DNA of 10,000 bases, taken from contig VSJD01000044.1 in assembly GCA_008636095.1 (NCBI GenBank), forward strand, positions 1 through 10,000, read 5' to 3'. The stretch is from Kiritimatiellota bacterium (GTDB lineage: Bacteria > Verrucomicrobiota > Kiritimatiellia > JAAZAB01). Position 1 is the stretch's first letter, and the number at the start of each line of letters is the position of its first letter. Positions 1-6,178 of the stretch are shown one piece after another. Under the pieces are notes generated by a model. That model had not been told where the DNA came from. It was given only the letters and a program-made list of their open reading frames with translations, and did no database searches. Position numbers and translations under genes: made by a program.

Positions 1-316
1 AAGGTTTGATGGCCCAATTCATAAACAAAGTCAGCCAAACCGGCTTGCCGCTCTTGCCCGCTTTGATCACGGAAGTGAAGTCAATCTTCACCATGATGGG
101 ATACATCATGAAAAAGAGACAGATCGCAATCGGGATGGATACCACCGGCGCGCCATTCACATAGACGGACAGTCCATCGAGATACTTTGCCACGCCCGGC
201 GCCACTTTGCCGAGCAAGATGCCCACCACGATGCAGAGCGCCACCCAGACAGTCAAGTAACGCTCAAACACATTCGTCAGTTTCCGCTCGTTGGCGGGGT
301 CAAAAGCGTTGCTCAC
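1..316 (-). CDS. acr3: ACR3-family arsenite efflux permease, N-terminal part (C-terminus beyond window)
   Basis: This is an arsenite/H+ antiporter of the inner membrane, which exports As(III) and is the output step of the ars operon. The visible ~105 residues hold the ACR3 N-terminus: [20 protein letters not shown] in the first membrane helix, a second helix with [16 protein letters not shown], and LFMNWAIKP at the cut edge. These closely resemble the family's opening helices. The start is chosen by the ribosome site: AAGGAG at 324-329 lies 7 nt before a GTG (314-316) but only 1 nt before an in-frame ATG (320-322). The ATG remains possible and would add two residues. It is the last visible gene of the arsR operon, about 130 bp after the metal ATPase, and that gap holds an arsC-like remnant. 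Roughly two thirds of a normal ACR3 is missing because of the window boundary, so integrity cannot be judged. Confidence 0.93.
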   Translation of the reverse strand, partial: MSNAFDPANERKLTNVFERYLTVWVALCIVVGILLGKVAPGVAKYLDGLSVYVNGAPVVSIPIAICLFFMMYPIMVKIDFTSVIKAGKSGKPVWLTLFMNWAIKP

Positions 317-323
317 GATCATG

Positions 324-329
324 CTCCTT
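324..329 (-). promoter_or_regulatory. Ribosome binding site deciding the ACR3 start
   Basis: AAGGAG on the minus strand. It lies 7 nt from GTG at 316 and 1 nt from ATG at 322, so it favours the GTG start. Confidence 0.6.
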
Positions 330-359
330 TCTTTTGCTCTCCGAAATGCTCCGGTACTT

Positions 360-428
360 CCGGCAGGAATTAGCGGTGCAGAGAAATAGAATTTTTAACC
401 GTTTCTTTATCTTTGTCTGATACTTCAG
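360..428 (-). pseudogene. Remnant of arsC-like (LMW phosphatase type) arsenate reductase, N-terminal signature only
   Basis: In the gap between the ATPase and ACR3, one frame reads [13 protein letters not shown]. This is the hallmark opening of low-molecular-weight phosphatase-type arsenate reductases: a hydrophobic beta strand, then the CX5R P-loop with nucleophile Cys (TGC at 378-380) and Arg (CGG at 360-362). In family members SQMAEG normally follows. Here the resemblance stops directly after the Arg, and the frame runs into unrelated residues and a stop at 300, inside ACR3. No ATG/GTG/TTG opens the frame. A CTG at 426-428 sits 10 nt after AAGGGGG (439-445), where the lost start could have been. 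I read this as a deletion that removed most of arsC and joined its first ~23 codons to the ACR3 leader. The match is short, so chance is not fully excluded, but its position between ars genes supports it. Confidence 0.6.
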
Positions 429-448
429 AGTTCTCGATCCCCCTTGCT

Positions 449-2347
449 TCACGCTATCGCCGTCCTGCGCTTCGCCCACAGTAGAAGCGTGGAACTGAAC
501 ACAACTGTTACACAGCCCGCTTCCTGGAAAATAACGGCAATAATGGGTGTCATCATTCCCATGACCCCCAACGTCAGTCCAATGACGTTGTAGATCATGG
601 AAAAAAAGATATTCAACTTGATTCGACGCATGACTTTTGCCGACATCCACATGAAATCGGCAACCCCCGCGATATCGTCATTCATCAGGGTGACATCGGC
701 CGTTTCGATGGCCACATCCGTGCCGGCGGCGCCCATGGCGATGCCCACATCGGCCAGCGCTAACGCCGGGGCATCGTTAATACCGTCACCTATCATTCCT
801 ACAACATGGCCTTCGGCCTGCAGTTTTTTGACGAACGCTTGCTTCTGCTCGGGAAGAAGCTCCGCCTGGAAATCATCAACGCCAATTGCCTTGGCCACCG
901 CTTCCGCAACCCGGGGATGATCGCCGGTCAGCATGGTAATGCGCTCGACCCCCATCGTTTTGAGCAACCGGATGGTTTTAGCAATCTCAGGACGAATCTC
1001 ATCGGCAATCGCCAGCAAACCAATCGCCTCATTGTTGTGCGCGACGAGGACAGCGGTGCGACCCTGCTCCGACTGTTTTGCGATTTCTCGCTCAACGTGT
1101 GAGTCGATAGGCACTCCGGCCTGCTGAAGGAAAATTTGCTTCCCGACTAGAATTTTTGCGGTGTTCCAGCGGGCCTCAACCCCCATACCGGTCGCGCTCT
1201 CAAAATGGTCGGGGTCAGGAATATCGAGGTTCCTTTCTTTGCCGGCCGCCAGGATGGAACGTGCCAGGGGGTGCTCGGAATATTTTTCAGCGATGCAGGC
1301 CATGCGCAGGATTTCTTCCTCGCTCTTGCCGTTGAAGGCGATGATGCCTTCAACCTTGGGCCGGCCGAAGGTGAAAGTTCCCGTTTTATCCACGAGCAGG
1401 TGTTTGATCTTATGGCCCAGTTCCAGGAAGATGCCGCCTTTGATGAGGACTGCCCGGCGCGCCAGATTGGATACACCGGCGGTCACTGCCGTGGGTGTAG
1501 CTATGGCGAACGCGCAGGGGCAGGCTACAAGCAGGACGGAAACAGCGACCTTGATATCGCCGGATATGACAAAAGCGATGATTGCCAGCAAAACCACCGC
1601 CGGCAGAAACCAGGTGGTAAAACGGTCCGCCATATTCTGAACGGGCGCGCGCGTGCCCTGCGCATCCTGAACCAGGTGCACGATTCTGGCCAGCGTCGTG
1701 CCTTCGCCCACCTTTTCCGTGCGAATGTCAAGGCGGCCGGACTCATTAAGTGTCCCGCTAAACACATTGCTTCCCGGGAACTTCTCCACCGGCATGGACT
1801 CGCCGGTGATCGGCGCCTGGTTGACACTGCTGGTCCCGGTAATCACCACCCCGTCCACCGGAATCCGCGCCCCGGGTTTCACCACCACAACGTCACCCAC
1901 GTGAAGTTCGGCAACCGGGACGATGACCTCTGCTCCTTCGCGGCGAACAATCGCCATGCTGGGGGCAAAATCCAGAAGGGCACGGATGCTCTTGCGGGTT
2001 TTATCCAGGGTGTATGACTCCAGCGCCCCGGCGGCGGCCATGATGAAGACGATGATGGCGGCGGGCCTGAACTCGCCAATCGCCATGGTGGCGATGAGTG
2101 CGACCACTACAAACACGTTGACCGTGATCTTCCGCTTGAAAATATCCTTGAACCCGGCCATGAACCGCTGAAAGCCGCCGAATATGATGGCGACGATGGC
2201 AAGCGCCACATTGACAAAAACAGGACCGATGTGCCAGTGCGCGAGAATCCAGCTCGCCAGGGTCAGGACCGCAACCGCAACCGGCACGATGGCCAGGACG
2301 GCAAGGTCTTTATATTTCGAAGGATCCGGTCTTTCAAGCCCGCTCAT
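449..2347 (-). CDS. Heavy-metal-translocating P1B-type ATPase without N-terminal HMA domain
   Basis: This is an inner-membrane pump that uses ATP to export metal ions (632 aa, a usual length for a P1B ATPase lacking the HMA domain). Motifs in order: actuator TGES 181-184, membrane metal site CPC 276-278, phosphorylation DKTGT with Asp320, SEHP 357-360 of the nucleotide-binding domain, TGD 474-476, and the hinge GDGINDAP 520-527. About eight membrane helices can be seen. The last pair carries YN (586-587) and QEAGC..VVFSS (608-619). This is neither the K/DxG pattern typical of Zn/Cd pumps nor the MxxSS pattern of Cu pumps, so I leave the substrate open (Zn/Cd/Pb/Cu-like, or an ars-linked variant). 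Its ATG overlaps the stop of the Cys-rich 62-aa gene as ATGA, implying translational coupling. That small protein could act in place of the absent N-terminal metal-binding domain, which is inference. Confidence 0.93.
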   Translation of the reverse strand: MSGLERPDPSKYKDLAVLAIVPVAVAVLTLASWILAHWHIGPVFVNVALAIVAIIFGGFQRFMAGFKDIFKRKITVNVFVVVALIATMAIGEFRPAAIIVFIMAAAGALESYTLDKTRKSIRALLDFAPSMAIVRREGAEVIVPVAELHVGDVVVVKPGARIPVDGVVITGTSSVNQAPITGESMPVEKFPGSNVFSGTLNESGRLDIRTEKVGEGTTLARIVHLVQDAQGTRAPVQNMADRFTTWFLPAVVLLAIIAFVISGDIKVAVSVLLVACPCAFAIATPTAVTAGVSNLARRAVLIKGGIFLELGHKIKHLLVDKTGTFTFGRPKVEGIIAFNGKSEEEILRMACIAEKYSEHPLARSILAAGKERNLDIPDPDHFESATGMGVEARWNTAKILVGKQIFLQQAGVPIDSHVEREIAKQSEQGRTAVLVAHNNEAIGLLAIADEIRPEIAKTIRLLKTMGVERITMLTGDHPRVAEAVAKAIGVDDFQAELLPEQKQAFVKKLQAEGHVVGMIGDGINDAPALALADVGIAMGAAGTDVAIETADVTLMNDDIAGVADFMWMSAKVMRRIKLNIFFSMIYNVIGLTLGVMGMMTPIIAVIFQEAGCVTVVFSSTLLLWAKRRTAIA

Positions 2348-2532
2348 TTTGCGGCATGTCCTGCTTTGAGATCGTCATGGTTCTCCTTGGCTTTCTCATT
2401 ACCGCTGTCCGGCTGGGAAGAGCCGCAGCAATTTCCGCCGGAACCGCAACACCCGCCGGTCTTGGTCATGGACTCCCATATCGCGGACAGGAAGCCTTTC
2501 TTCCGTTTCTGATAATTCACGTTAGTTTCCAT
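2344..2532 (-). CDS. Small Cys-rich protein, possible metal-binding partner of the ATPase
   Basis: This is a 62-aa soluble protein with a basic start (YQKRKKGF), a short amphipathic stretch with SAIWESMTKTGG, then CCGSGGNCCGSS (Cys 28, 29, 35, 36) and a charged, His-containing tail. The paired Cys in a Gly/Ser loop look suited to binding a soft metal or As(III). There is no signal peptide or membrane segment. AGGAGA lies 8 nt before the ATG. The gene starts 24 bp after the CcdA-like gene, and its TGA overlaps the ATPase ATG by 4 bp, so it is surely co-translated with the pump. I do not assign a named family. From memory, short proteins with a TKTGGCCG core occur in other bacteria, which could not be searched. 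Possible roles are a metallochaperone delivering metal to the HMA-less ATPase or a metal buffer; both are inference. Confidence 0.8.
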   Translation of the reverse strand: METNVNYQKRKKGFLSAIWESMTKTGGCCGSGGNCCGSSQPDSGNEKAKENHDDLKAGHAAK

Positions 2533-2556
2533 TGGCGTATCTCCTTTTTTTATTCC

Positions 2557-3267
2557 TCAATACGTTGCCAGCAAATAGAATCCTGCGCACACAAGCAGAA
2601 TGCCGGCGACGATTCGGATCACGGTCTCCGCTTTCTGCATTTTGAGCGCCGCTTTGCCCAACGAAACGCCGAGCAGGATGGCGCCGAGCGGCAGGCTGAA
2701 CCCCACTCCAAAAGCCGCCATGAGAATCATACCCCAGAGGATTTTTCCCATCAATATGCTGGCGCCGATGACGATGAATATTCCGGGATTGCAGGGTAGC
2801 GAACTGGCCGCCACCCCGCCGCCCATCAACAACCCCACCACCACCGTGCCCAGCATCCCATGGACAACGGAACATGTTTCCGACTTCCGAGTGAACTGCG
2901 GTAGTTTCACCGGCAGCAACTTGAGTGCGGCCAGTCCCAAGATGACGGCAATGGCGCCCGCAAAGATCTTCCAGTACCTGCCGAGCAACGCCTGGGCGGC
3001 CTGGCCCACAAACCCGGCCACAAACCCGAGAATAATCAGCGCCAGCGTGGTGCCGATCATGAACGAAATTGCGGACACGAAAGCGGTGCGCCGGTTCACA
3101 TCCTGACGCGTGCCCGAATAGGCCACCAGCATGCCCATGGCCGGCAAGGTGCAACAGGCGCTGGCCACGGCGCTCACCAATCCCAGCAGGAACGCCAGCG
3201 GCAAGGCGGTCGGCCCCATGCTGGCGGCTTGGAGTGTATCGGTAATCCATTTTAACATGTTCAGCAT
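2557..3267 (-). CDS. CcdA/DsbD-like membrane electron-transfer protein of the ars operon
   Basis: This is a 236-aa protein that is almost entirely membrane helices (about six), the fold of the CcdA/DsbD transmembrane domain that passes electrons from cytoplasmic thioredoxin to envelope partners. The CcdA redox cysteines usually sit at SPC and PC sites in helices 1 and 4. Here the equivalents appear to be ACCTLP (Cys 38-39) and SLPCNPG (Cys 159), with an extra TCSVVH (Cys 132) between the halves. The start at 3267 is chosen because GGGAGA (3273-3278) lies 5 nt upstream. An upstream in-frame ATG at 3354 would add 29 residues encoded by a palindromic leader and is rejected. It follows a membrane-anchored thioredoxin-like gene, its likely redox partner. 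CcdA-like permeases of ars clusters (ArsG type) have been linked to export of aromatic arsenicals, so a transport role is an alternative. Confidence 0.82.
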   Translation of the reverse strand: MLNMLKWITDTLQAASMGPTALPLAFLLGLVSAVASACCTLPAMGMLVAYSGTRQDVNRRTAFVSAISFMIGTTLALIILGFVAGFVGQAAQALLGRYWKIFAGAIAVILGLAALKLLPVKLPQFTRKSETCSVVHGMLGTVVVGLLMGGGVAASSLPCNPGIFIVIGASILMGKILWGMILMAAFGVGFSLPLGAILLGVSLGKAALKMQKAETVIRIVAGILLVCAGFYLLATY

Positions 3268-3272
3268 ATCCG

Positions 3273-3278
3273 TCTCCC
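3273..3278 (-). promoter_or_regulatory. Ribosome binding site deciding the CcdA-like start
   Basis: GGGAGA on the minus strand, 5 nt before the ATG at 3267. It rules against the longer in-frame start at 3354. Confidence 0.65.
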
Positions 3279-3281
3279 AAC

Positions 3282-3317
3282 GCGGGCCATGCTTGCCAAG
3301 CGCCACGCATGGCCCGC
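3282..3317 (-). repeat. Perfect 11-bp palindrome just upstream of the CcdA-like gene
   Basis: GCGGGCCATGC (3282-3292) and GCATGGCCCGC (3307-3317) are exact reverse complements around a 14-nt loop. The hairpin would sit in the leader, 3 nt from the ribosome site of the CcdA-like gene. There is no T-run on either side, so it is not an intrinsic terminator. It could be an extragenic repetitive palindrome or a structure that affects translation. Confidence 0.7.
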
Positions 3318-3349
3318 AACCCAGAATTACCGCCGTCGAGACGTCAGCG

Positions 3350-3441
3350 GCCACCTTTCCGCCGAAAACGGATCCGCCTATGGCGGAAAGTATTCATCAC
3401 AAACATTTTTCAAAGGTGGCGGCCGGCGTCCCTGCCGGCCG
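3350..3441. repeat. Nested palindromes, REP/MITE-like block
   Basis: Three exact inverted repeats are packed into 92 bp: GCCACCTTT (3350-3358) with AAAGGTGGC (3412-3420), CTTTCCGCC (3355-3363) with GGCGGAAAG (3382-3390), and CGGCCGGC (3420-3427) with GCCGGCCG (3434-3441) around a 6-nt loop. The outer pair frames a ~70-bp unit like the terminal repeats of a small non-autonomous element. No coding sequence is credible here. Confidence 0.6.
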
Positions 3442-3490
3442 TCTTTCAGCATAATTTACTTATTTTTTCGGCGGTTTCTTCAGGATCAGA

Positions 3491-4180
3491 CTAATTGCAT
3501 CCTGCCGGTCCGCAGCCGCCCGATGAAGGCCCGCAACCGCCTCCACTGGATGCGGCAACAAATCCCTGAATGAGTTTCGTTTCGGTAATGTCGCCCGAAA
3601 CCGGAATCATCCCGCGCCCCTTGACCATTGCGAGCACACACGGCACCGACGTTTGCGCGGCTACCTGTGTATAGTCCGGTGAGTCCGTCTTCAGCGTAAA
3701 GAGGCCGATCTTTTGTCCCTGGGCTTCTATCGTCTTCGCCGCGTTGCGCATTTGAGCCAGGGGCGCCTTGATCAGCGGATCGTTTTTACCGGCCAGGAAC
3801 ACAAACACTCCGCCCGTATCGGCGGCCACCGCGTTCAGTTCAGAAAGCGCGCCAATCTCTTTTACGGCAACCGCTACCGGGACGGTGGTCGCATTATCCG
3901 TTACGGGTACCGCGTTGGCAACAGGCGTGGGCGCCTGTCCTGCGGTCGGCAAAGCGGCAAAGCCGGATACGGCTTTCTCAGTCGAGGCACTGTTGTTCTT
4001 AAGCATCGCCCGCGCCACCAGCACTCCGGCGGCCAGAATTATGATTGCCCCCACGATCCAGCGCACGCGATTAGACGGCCCCGCGGCATGACAACCGCAC
4101 CCGGGACCGCATGCCGACGCTTCTTGCTTCAGTGCTTCAATGTTGTCGGACGGTTTCTGGTCTTCATTCTTTGTGTTCAT
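3491..4180 (-). CDS. Membrane-anchored thioredoxin-like protein lacking CXXC, with Cys/Gly-rich ends
   Basis: This 229-aa protein has four parts. A hydrophilic N-terminus holds CGPGCGCH (Cys 24, 28, 30). One membrane helix runs about 41-58, preceded by Arg. A Pro/Ala/Thr-rich linker follows to about 105. The C-terminal region, from about 110, looks like a thioredoxin fold, with strand VFVFLAGKND and a cis-Pro-like loop TSVPCVLAMVKG. The place where CXXC would follow the first strand reads GKNDPLIK, so the classic dithiol is absent. The only Cys in the fold is Cys181, next to the cis-Pro. The protein ends with GGGCGPSSGGCGPAGCN (Cys 216, 223, 228). AGGAGG lies 8 nt before the ATG. It sits between arsR and a CcdA-like gene, its likely partner. 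I infer a metal/arsenic-sensing or thiol-carrier role. The Trx fold assignment rests on pattern alone, and an ArsF-like protein is another reading. Confidence 0.75.
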   Translation of the reverse strand: MNTKNEDQKPSDNIEALKQEASACGPGCGCHAAGPSNRVRWIVGAIIILAAGVLVARAMLKNNSASTEKAVSGFAALPTAGQAPTPVANAVPVTDNATTVPVAVAVKEIGALSELNAVAADTGGVFVFLAGKNDPLIKAPLAQMRNAAKTIEAQGQKIGLFTLKTDSPDYTQVAAQTSVPCVLAMVKGRGMIPVSGDITETKLIQGFVAASSGGGCGPSSGGCGPAGCN

Positions 4181-4268
4181 CAGTCGTTCCTCCTTATTTT
4201 GGCTTTCATACTCCTGTTTCAGGTCTCATTGCCGCACCATGCCGTTGCAGGCGGCGCATCATTCTTAA

Positions 4269-4637
4269 TCAGGGCTTGCAAAAAAGTCGGCGACACAGCT
4301 TTTCAATATCCTCCCCGCAAATCCGCTTCAGCTTCTTGCGGTCCTCGACCATCCGGGAAGTTTTGTTCATATCCTTAAACAGCAAAGCAAGCATTTTGCT
4401 TACTGAAGGCGTTTCGAACTCCCGAGACAGACGGTAGTACATCCAGCGTCCATCTTTGCGGCTCTCCACCAGGCGCGCGGCGCGCAGGATCGTCAGGTGC
4501 TTCGAGACCGTGGATGGCGCCAGATCCAGCAACGCGATGAGCTGACAGACGCACAACTCTCCGCCCTGGAGCGCGCAGAGCGAGCGCAGGCGGTTTTCAT
4601 CGGCCAGCGCCTTGAGAATGTCCATGATATCGCGCAT
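4269..4637 (-). CDS. arsR: ArsR-family metalloregulatory repressor
   Basis: This is a cytoplasmic winged-helix repressor that leaves DNA on binding As(III)/Sb(III). It has 122 aa, normal for the family. The effector site ELCVCQL (Cys 29, 31) is the classic arsenic box in the helix before the recognition helix, with Cys21 a possible third ligand. The recognition helix is STVSKHLTILRAARLV (42-57), followed by the wing KDGRWMYYRL. The C-terminus is Cys-richer than usual (RICGED, KLCRRLFCKP: Cys 107, 115, 120), which could form a second site. AAGGAG at 4644-4649, 6 nt away, supports the start at 4637. It is the first gene of the operon and lies about 25 nt downstream of a strong promoter overlapped by a dyad, so autoregulation is likely. 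Confidence 0.94.
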   Translation of the reverse strand: MRDIMDILKALADENRLRSLCALQGGELCVCQLIALLDLAPSTVSKHLTILRAARLVESRKDGRWMYYRLSREFETPSVSKMLALLFKDMNKTSRMVEDRKKLKRICGEDIEKLCRRLFCKP

Positions 4638-4655
4638 ACACGTCTCCTTCCATTT

Positions 4656-4674
4656 CTATATGTGGCGAAATATG
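4656..4674 (-). promoter_or_regulatory. Candidate ArsR operator
   Basis: CATATTTCGCCACATATAG on the minus strand has ATAT/ATAT half-sites 8 bp apart (4670-4673 and 4658-4661), an AT-rich dyad over the -10 box and start point of the arsR promoter. ArsR sites often have this form and place. The symmetry is short and imperfect. Confidence 0.5.
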
Positions 4675-4698
4675 CACTACACCGGGGAGCCTTGTCAA
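4669..4698 (-). promoter_or_regulatory. Sigma-70-type promoter of the ars operon
   Basis: A perfect -35 box TTGACA (4693-4698), an 18-bp spacer and -10 CATATT (4669-4674, four of six matches). Transcription would begin near 4662, giving a short leader before the arsR ATG at 4637. Confidence 0.7.
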
Positions 4699-4831
4699 GC
4701 CATGATTCGCATGCATTTGTCAGGGCGCGGGGACCGCGGACTGAAACGTCCGGAAATATAGGAAGTAGTCGCGCTGGGTCAACAGACGCAAACCATGAGA
4801 TAGGACTGTGGCACTGTCCATCGCGCCCCAC

Positions 4832-6142
4832 TCATCCGTCGGCATTCACCGTCGGTTGCAGGCGCCGCAGGCGGGCAAGTGACTGGATGACCGCTCGGAC
4901 GGTATGATAACCGCATTTCCATTCGTGGCCCAGGTAATCCCACTTAATGCGGCCGTCCCGTTCCAGCAATGCATACCATTCGCCGACCTCGTGGTTGATC
5001 ATTTTGTCCCAGACAAACGCAAACACGTCTTCAAACGCATCCCAGTAAGGCTGTTCGCGGAAAAGCTCGACGGCATCCAGAAAGCCGACGAGCACTTCGG
5101 CCTGTTGCCAGAATTCCTTCAGCGTTTGCGTGGCCGGGCCGTCATGGGGGCCCTCCACATAGACGCCGCCATACTCCCAATCCACACCAAACTTGATGGC
5201 CTGGTCGTTCATAGCTTTGATGATCGGAAGGTAGGGCGCGAGGTCGGCGCCCAGGATTTCCACGGCATGTTTAAGAAGCCAGCAGAGTTCAAGGTTGTGC
5301 CCATAATTGGTATTATTCAAGGGGCGGGCGCCGGCATCCGTGTCCCGGTCCGATCCCCAAACGTTGCGAAACAAAATAGCCGGCAAAGGATGGAATTCGG
5401 CGTCAAATTGCGCCAAACCGGTGTGGAAGCGCGGGTGGAGCATGCGCGCGGTTAATACCTGAATGATTTCCTCGAGCTTGCGACGATGCGTGGGCGAACC
5501 GGTCAGTTCATAGAGCGCGGTAAATGCTTCCATCAAATGCATGTGCACGTCCAATGTCTTGCGATTGCCGCCATCCAGTTCGCCGGGTTTCAACGACCAA
5601 TTGCGCCGAAACATCTCCCAATAGCCGCCATAGGCCGAATCGGCGGCGCTGCGCTGAATGACATTGAATGTGGCTTCCGCGTATTCCTTGCCCTGCGGAT
5701 CGCCGGAAGCCAGGGCATATTCAGCCAGGGCATATACCCCGAAACACTGGCCATACATGATCTTGCTGTCATCCTGCACATGACCCTCTCGATCGGTGAT
5801 CCAATACCAGCCGCCGTATTCACGATCCCAGAAATGACGAATGACAAATAAAACGCCCTGCCGGGCTGCGTCCAGGGCGCGACCATCATCCAAACCGGCG
5901 CGGTGGACACTGGAGAGGGTAAAGATATTGCGCAGTTGGCCAACCAGCGTTTTGAGGGTTTTGCCCGTGGGTTGGCCATCGCGGTCGAAATAGGTCAAAA
6001 AACCGCCCGGCCCGCGATCCACCACGCGGTCGAGCCAGAAGGGCAACAAGCGTTGCCGGAGGTAAGGATCGAGTTTGGCTATGATCGCATGGACTTTACG
6101 TTCGCTGAGTTGGAGTGGTGTGTTGTGGCCGGAACATTGCAT
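4832..6142 (-). CDS. AGE-family (N-acylglucosamine/cellobiose 2-epimerase-like) sugar epimerase
   Basis: This 436-aa (alpha/alpha)6-barrel enzyme belongs to the family that epimerises sugars at C2 or interconverts aldose and ketose (GlcNAc/ManNAc, cellobiose, mannose/glucose/fructose). Likely active-site residues are in order: VGQLRNIF (Arg71), KTLDVHMHLMEAFTALYE (His 200/202), NYGHNLELCWLL (His282), KEFWQQAE (342-349) and EWKCGYHTVRA (His413). These three His positions match the catalytic pattern of cellobiose 2-epimerases. Length is close to that family's usual ~400. There is no signal peptide, so it is cytoplasmic. It starts 36 bp after the kinase-phosphatase fusion on the same strand, probably one transcript. 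GAAAGG about 9 nt before the ATG is a modest ribosome site. The substrate cannot be fixed from sequence; the neighbour suggests that the product or substrate is phosphorylated or dephosphorylated by it. Confidence 0.88.
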   Translation of the reverse strand: MQCSGHNTPLQLSERKVHAIIAKLDPYLRQRLLPFWLDRVVDRGPGGFLTYFDRDGQPTGKTLKTLVGQLRNIFTLSSVHRAGLDDGRALDAARQGVLFVIRHFWDREYGGWYWITDREGHVQDDSKIMYGQCFGVYALAEYALASGDPQGKEYAEATFNVIQRSAADSAYGGYWEMFRRNWSLKPGELDGGNRKTLDVHMHLMEAFTALYELTGSPTHRRKLEEIIQVLTARMLHPRFHTGLAQFDAEFHPLPAILFRNVWGSDRDTDAGARPLNNTNYGHNLELCWLLKHAVEILGADLAPYLPIIKAMNDQAIKFGVDWEYGGVYVEGPHDGPATQTLKEFWQQAEVLVGFLDAVELFREQPYWDAFEDVFAFVWDKMINHEVGEWYALLERDGRIKWDYLGHEWKCGYHTVRAVIQSLARLRRLQPTVNADG

Positions 6143-6178
6143 GGGAACAGCCTTTCTACGAACGGTTGGCTCGTTTGA

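Noticed and set aside
300..650. 116-codon minus-strand ORF as a gene
   Set aside because: Its first two thirds lie inside the ATPase in another frame and it runs into ACR3. Only the arsC-like 13-residue stretch is meaningful, reported as a remnant.
1205..2017. 270-codon plus-strand ORF opposite the ATPase
   Set aside because: The minus-strand frame has all P-type ATPase motifs. The antisense frame has no recognisable domain and no ribosome site.
2522..3319. 265-codon minus-strand ORF
   Set aside because: It is out of frame with the CcdA-like gene, shows no membrane pattern, and has a skewed Arg/His-rich composition typical of a shadow frame.
3268..3354. Longer N-terminus for the CcdA-like protein (ATG at 3354)
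   Set aside because: The added 29 residues come from a palindromic leader, and the ribosome site at 3273-3278 serves the ATG at 3267.
4181..4268. Short ATG-opened frames between arsR and the thioredoxin-like gene
   Set aside because: They are under 20 codons, with no ribosome site at the right distance and no recognisable product.
4727..4740. GC hairpin between the epimerase and arsR as a terminator
   Set aside because: The stem is only about 5 bp, with no T-run on the minus strand.
4803..4819. Imperfect 17-bp palindrome just after the epimerase stop
   Set aside because: Eight-base arms with one mismatch and no T-run; not convincing as a terminator or operator.
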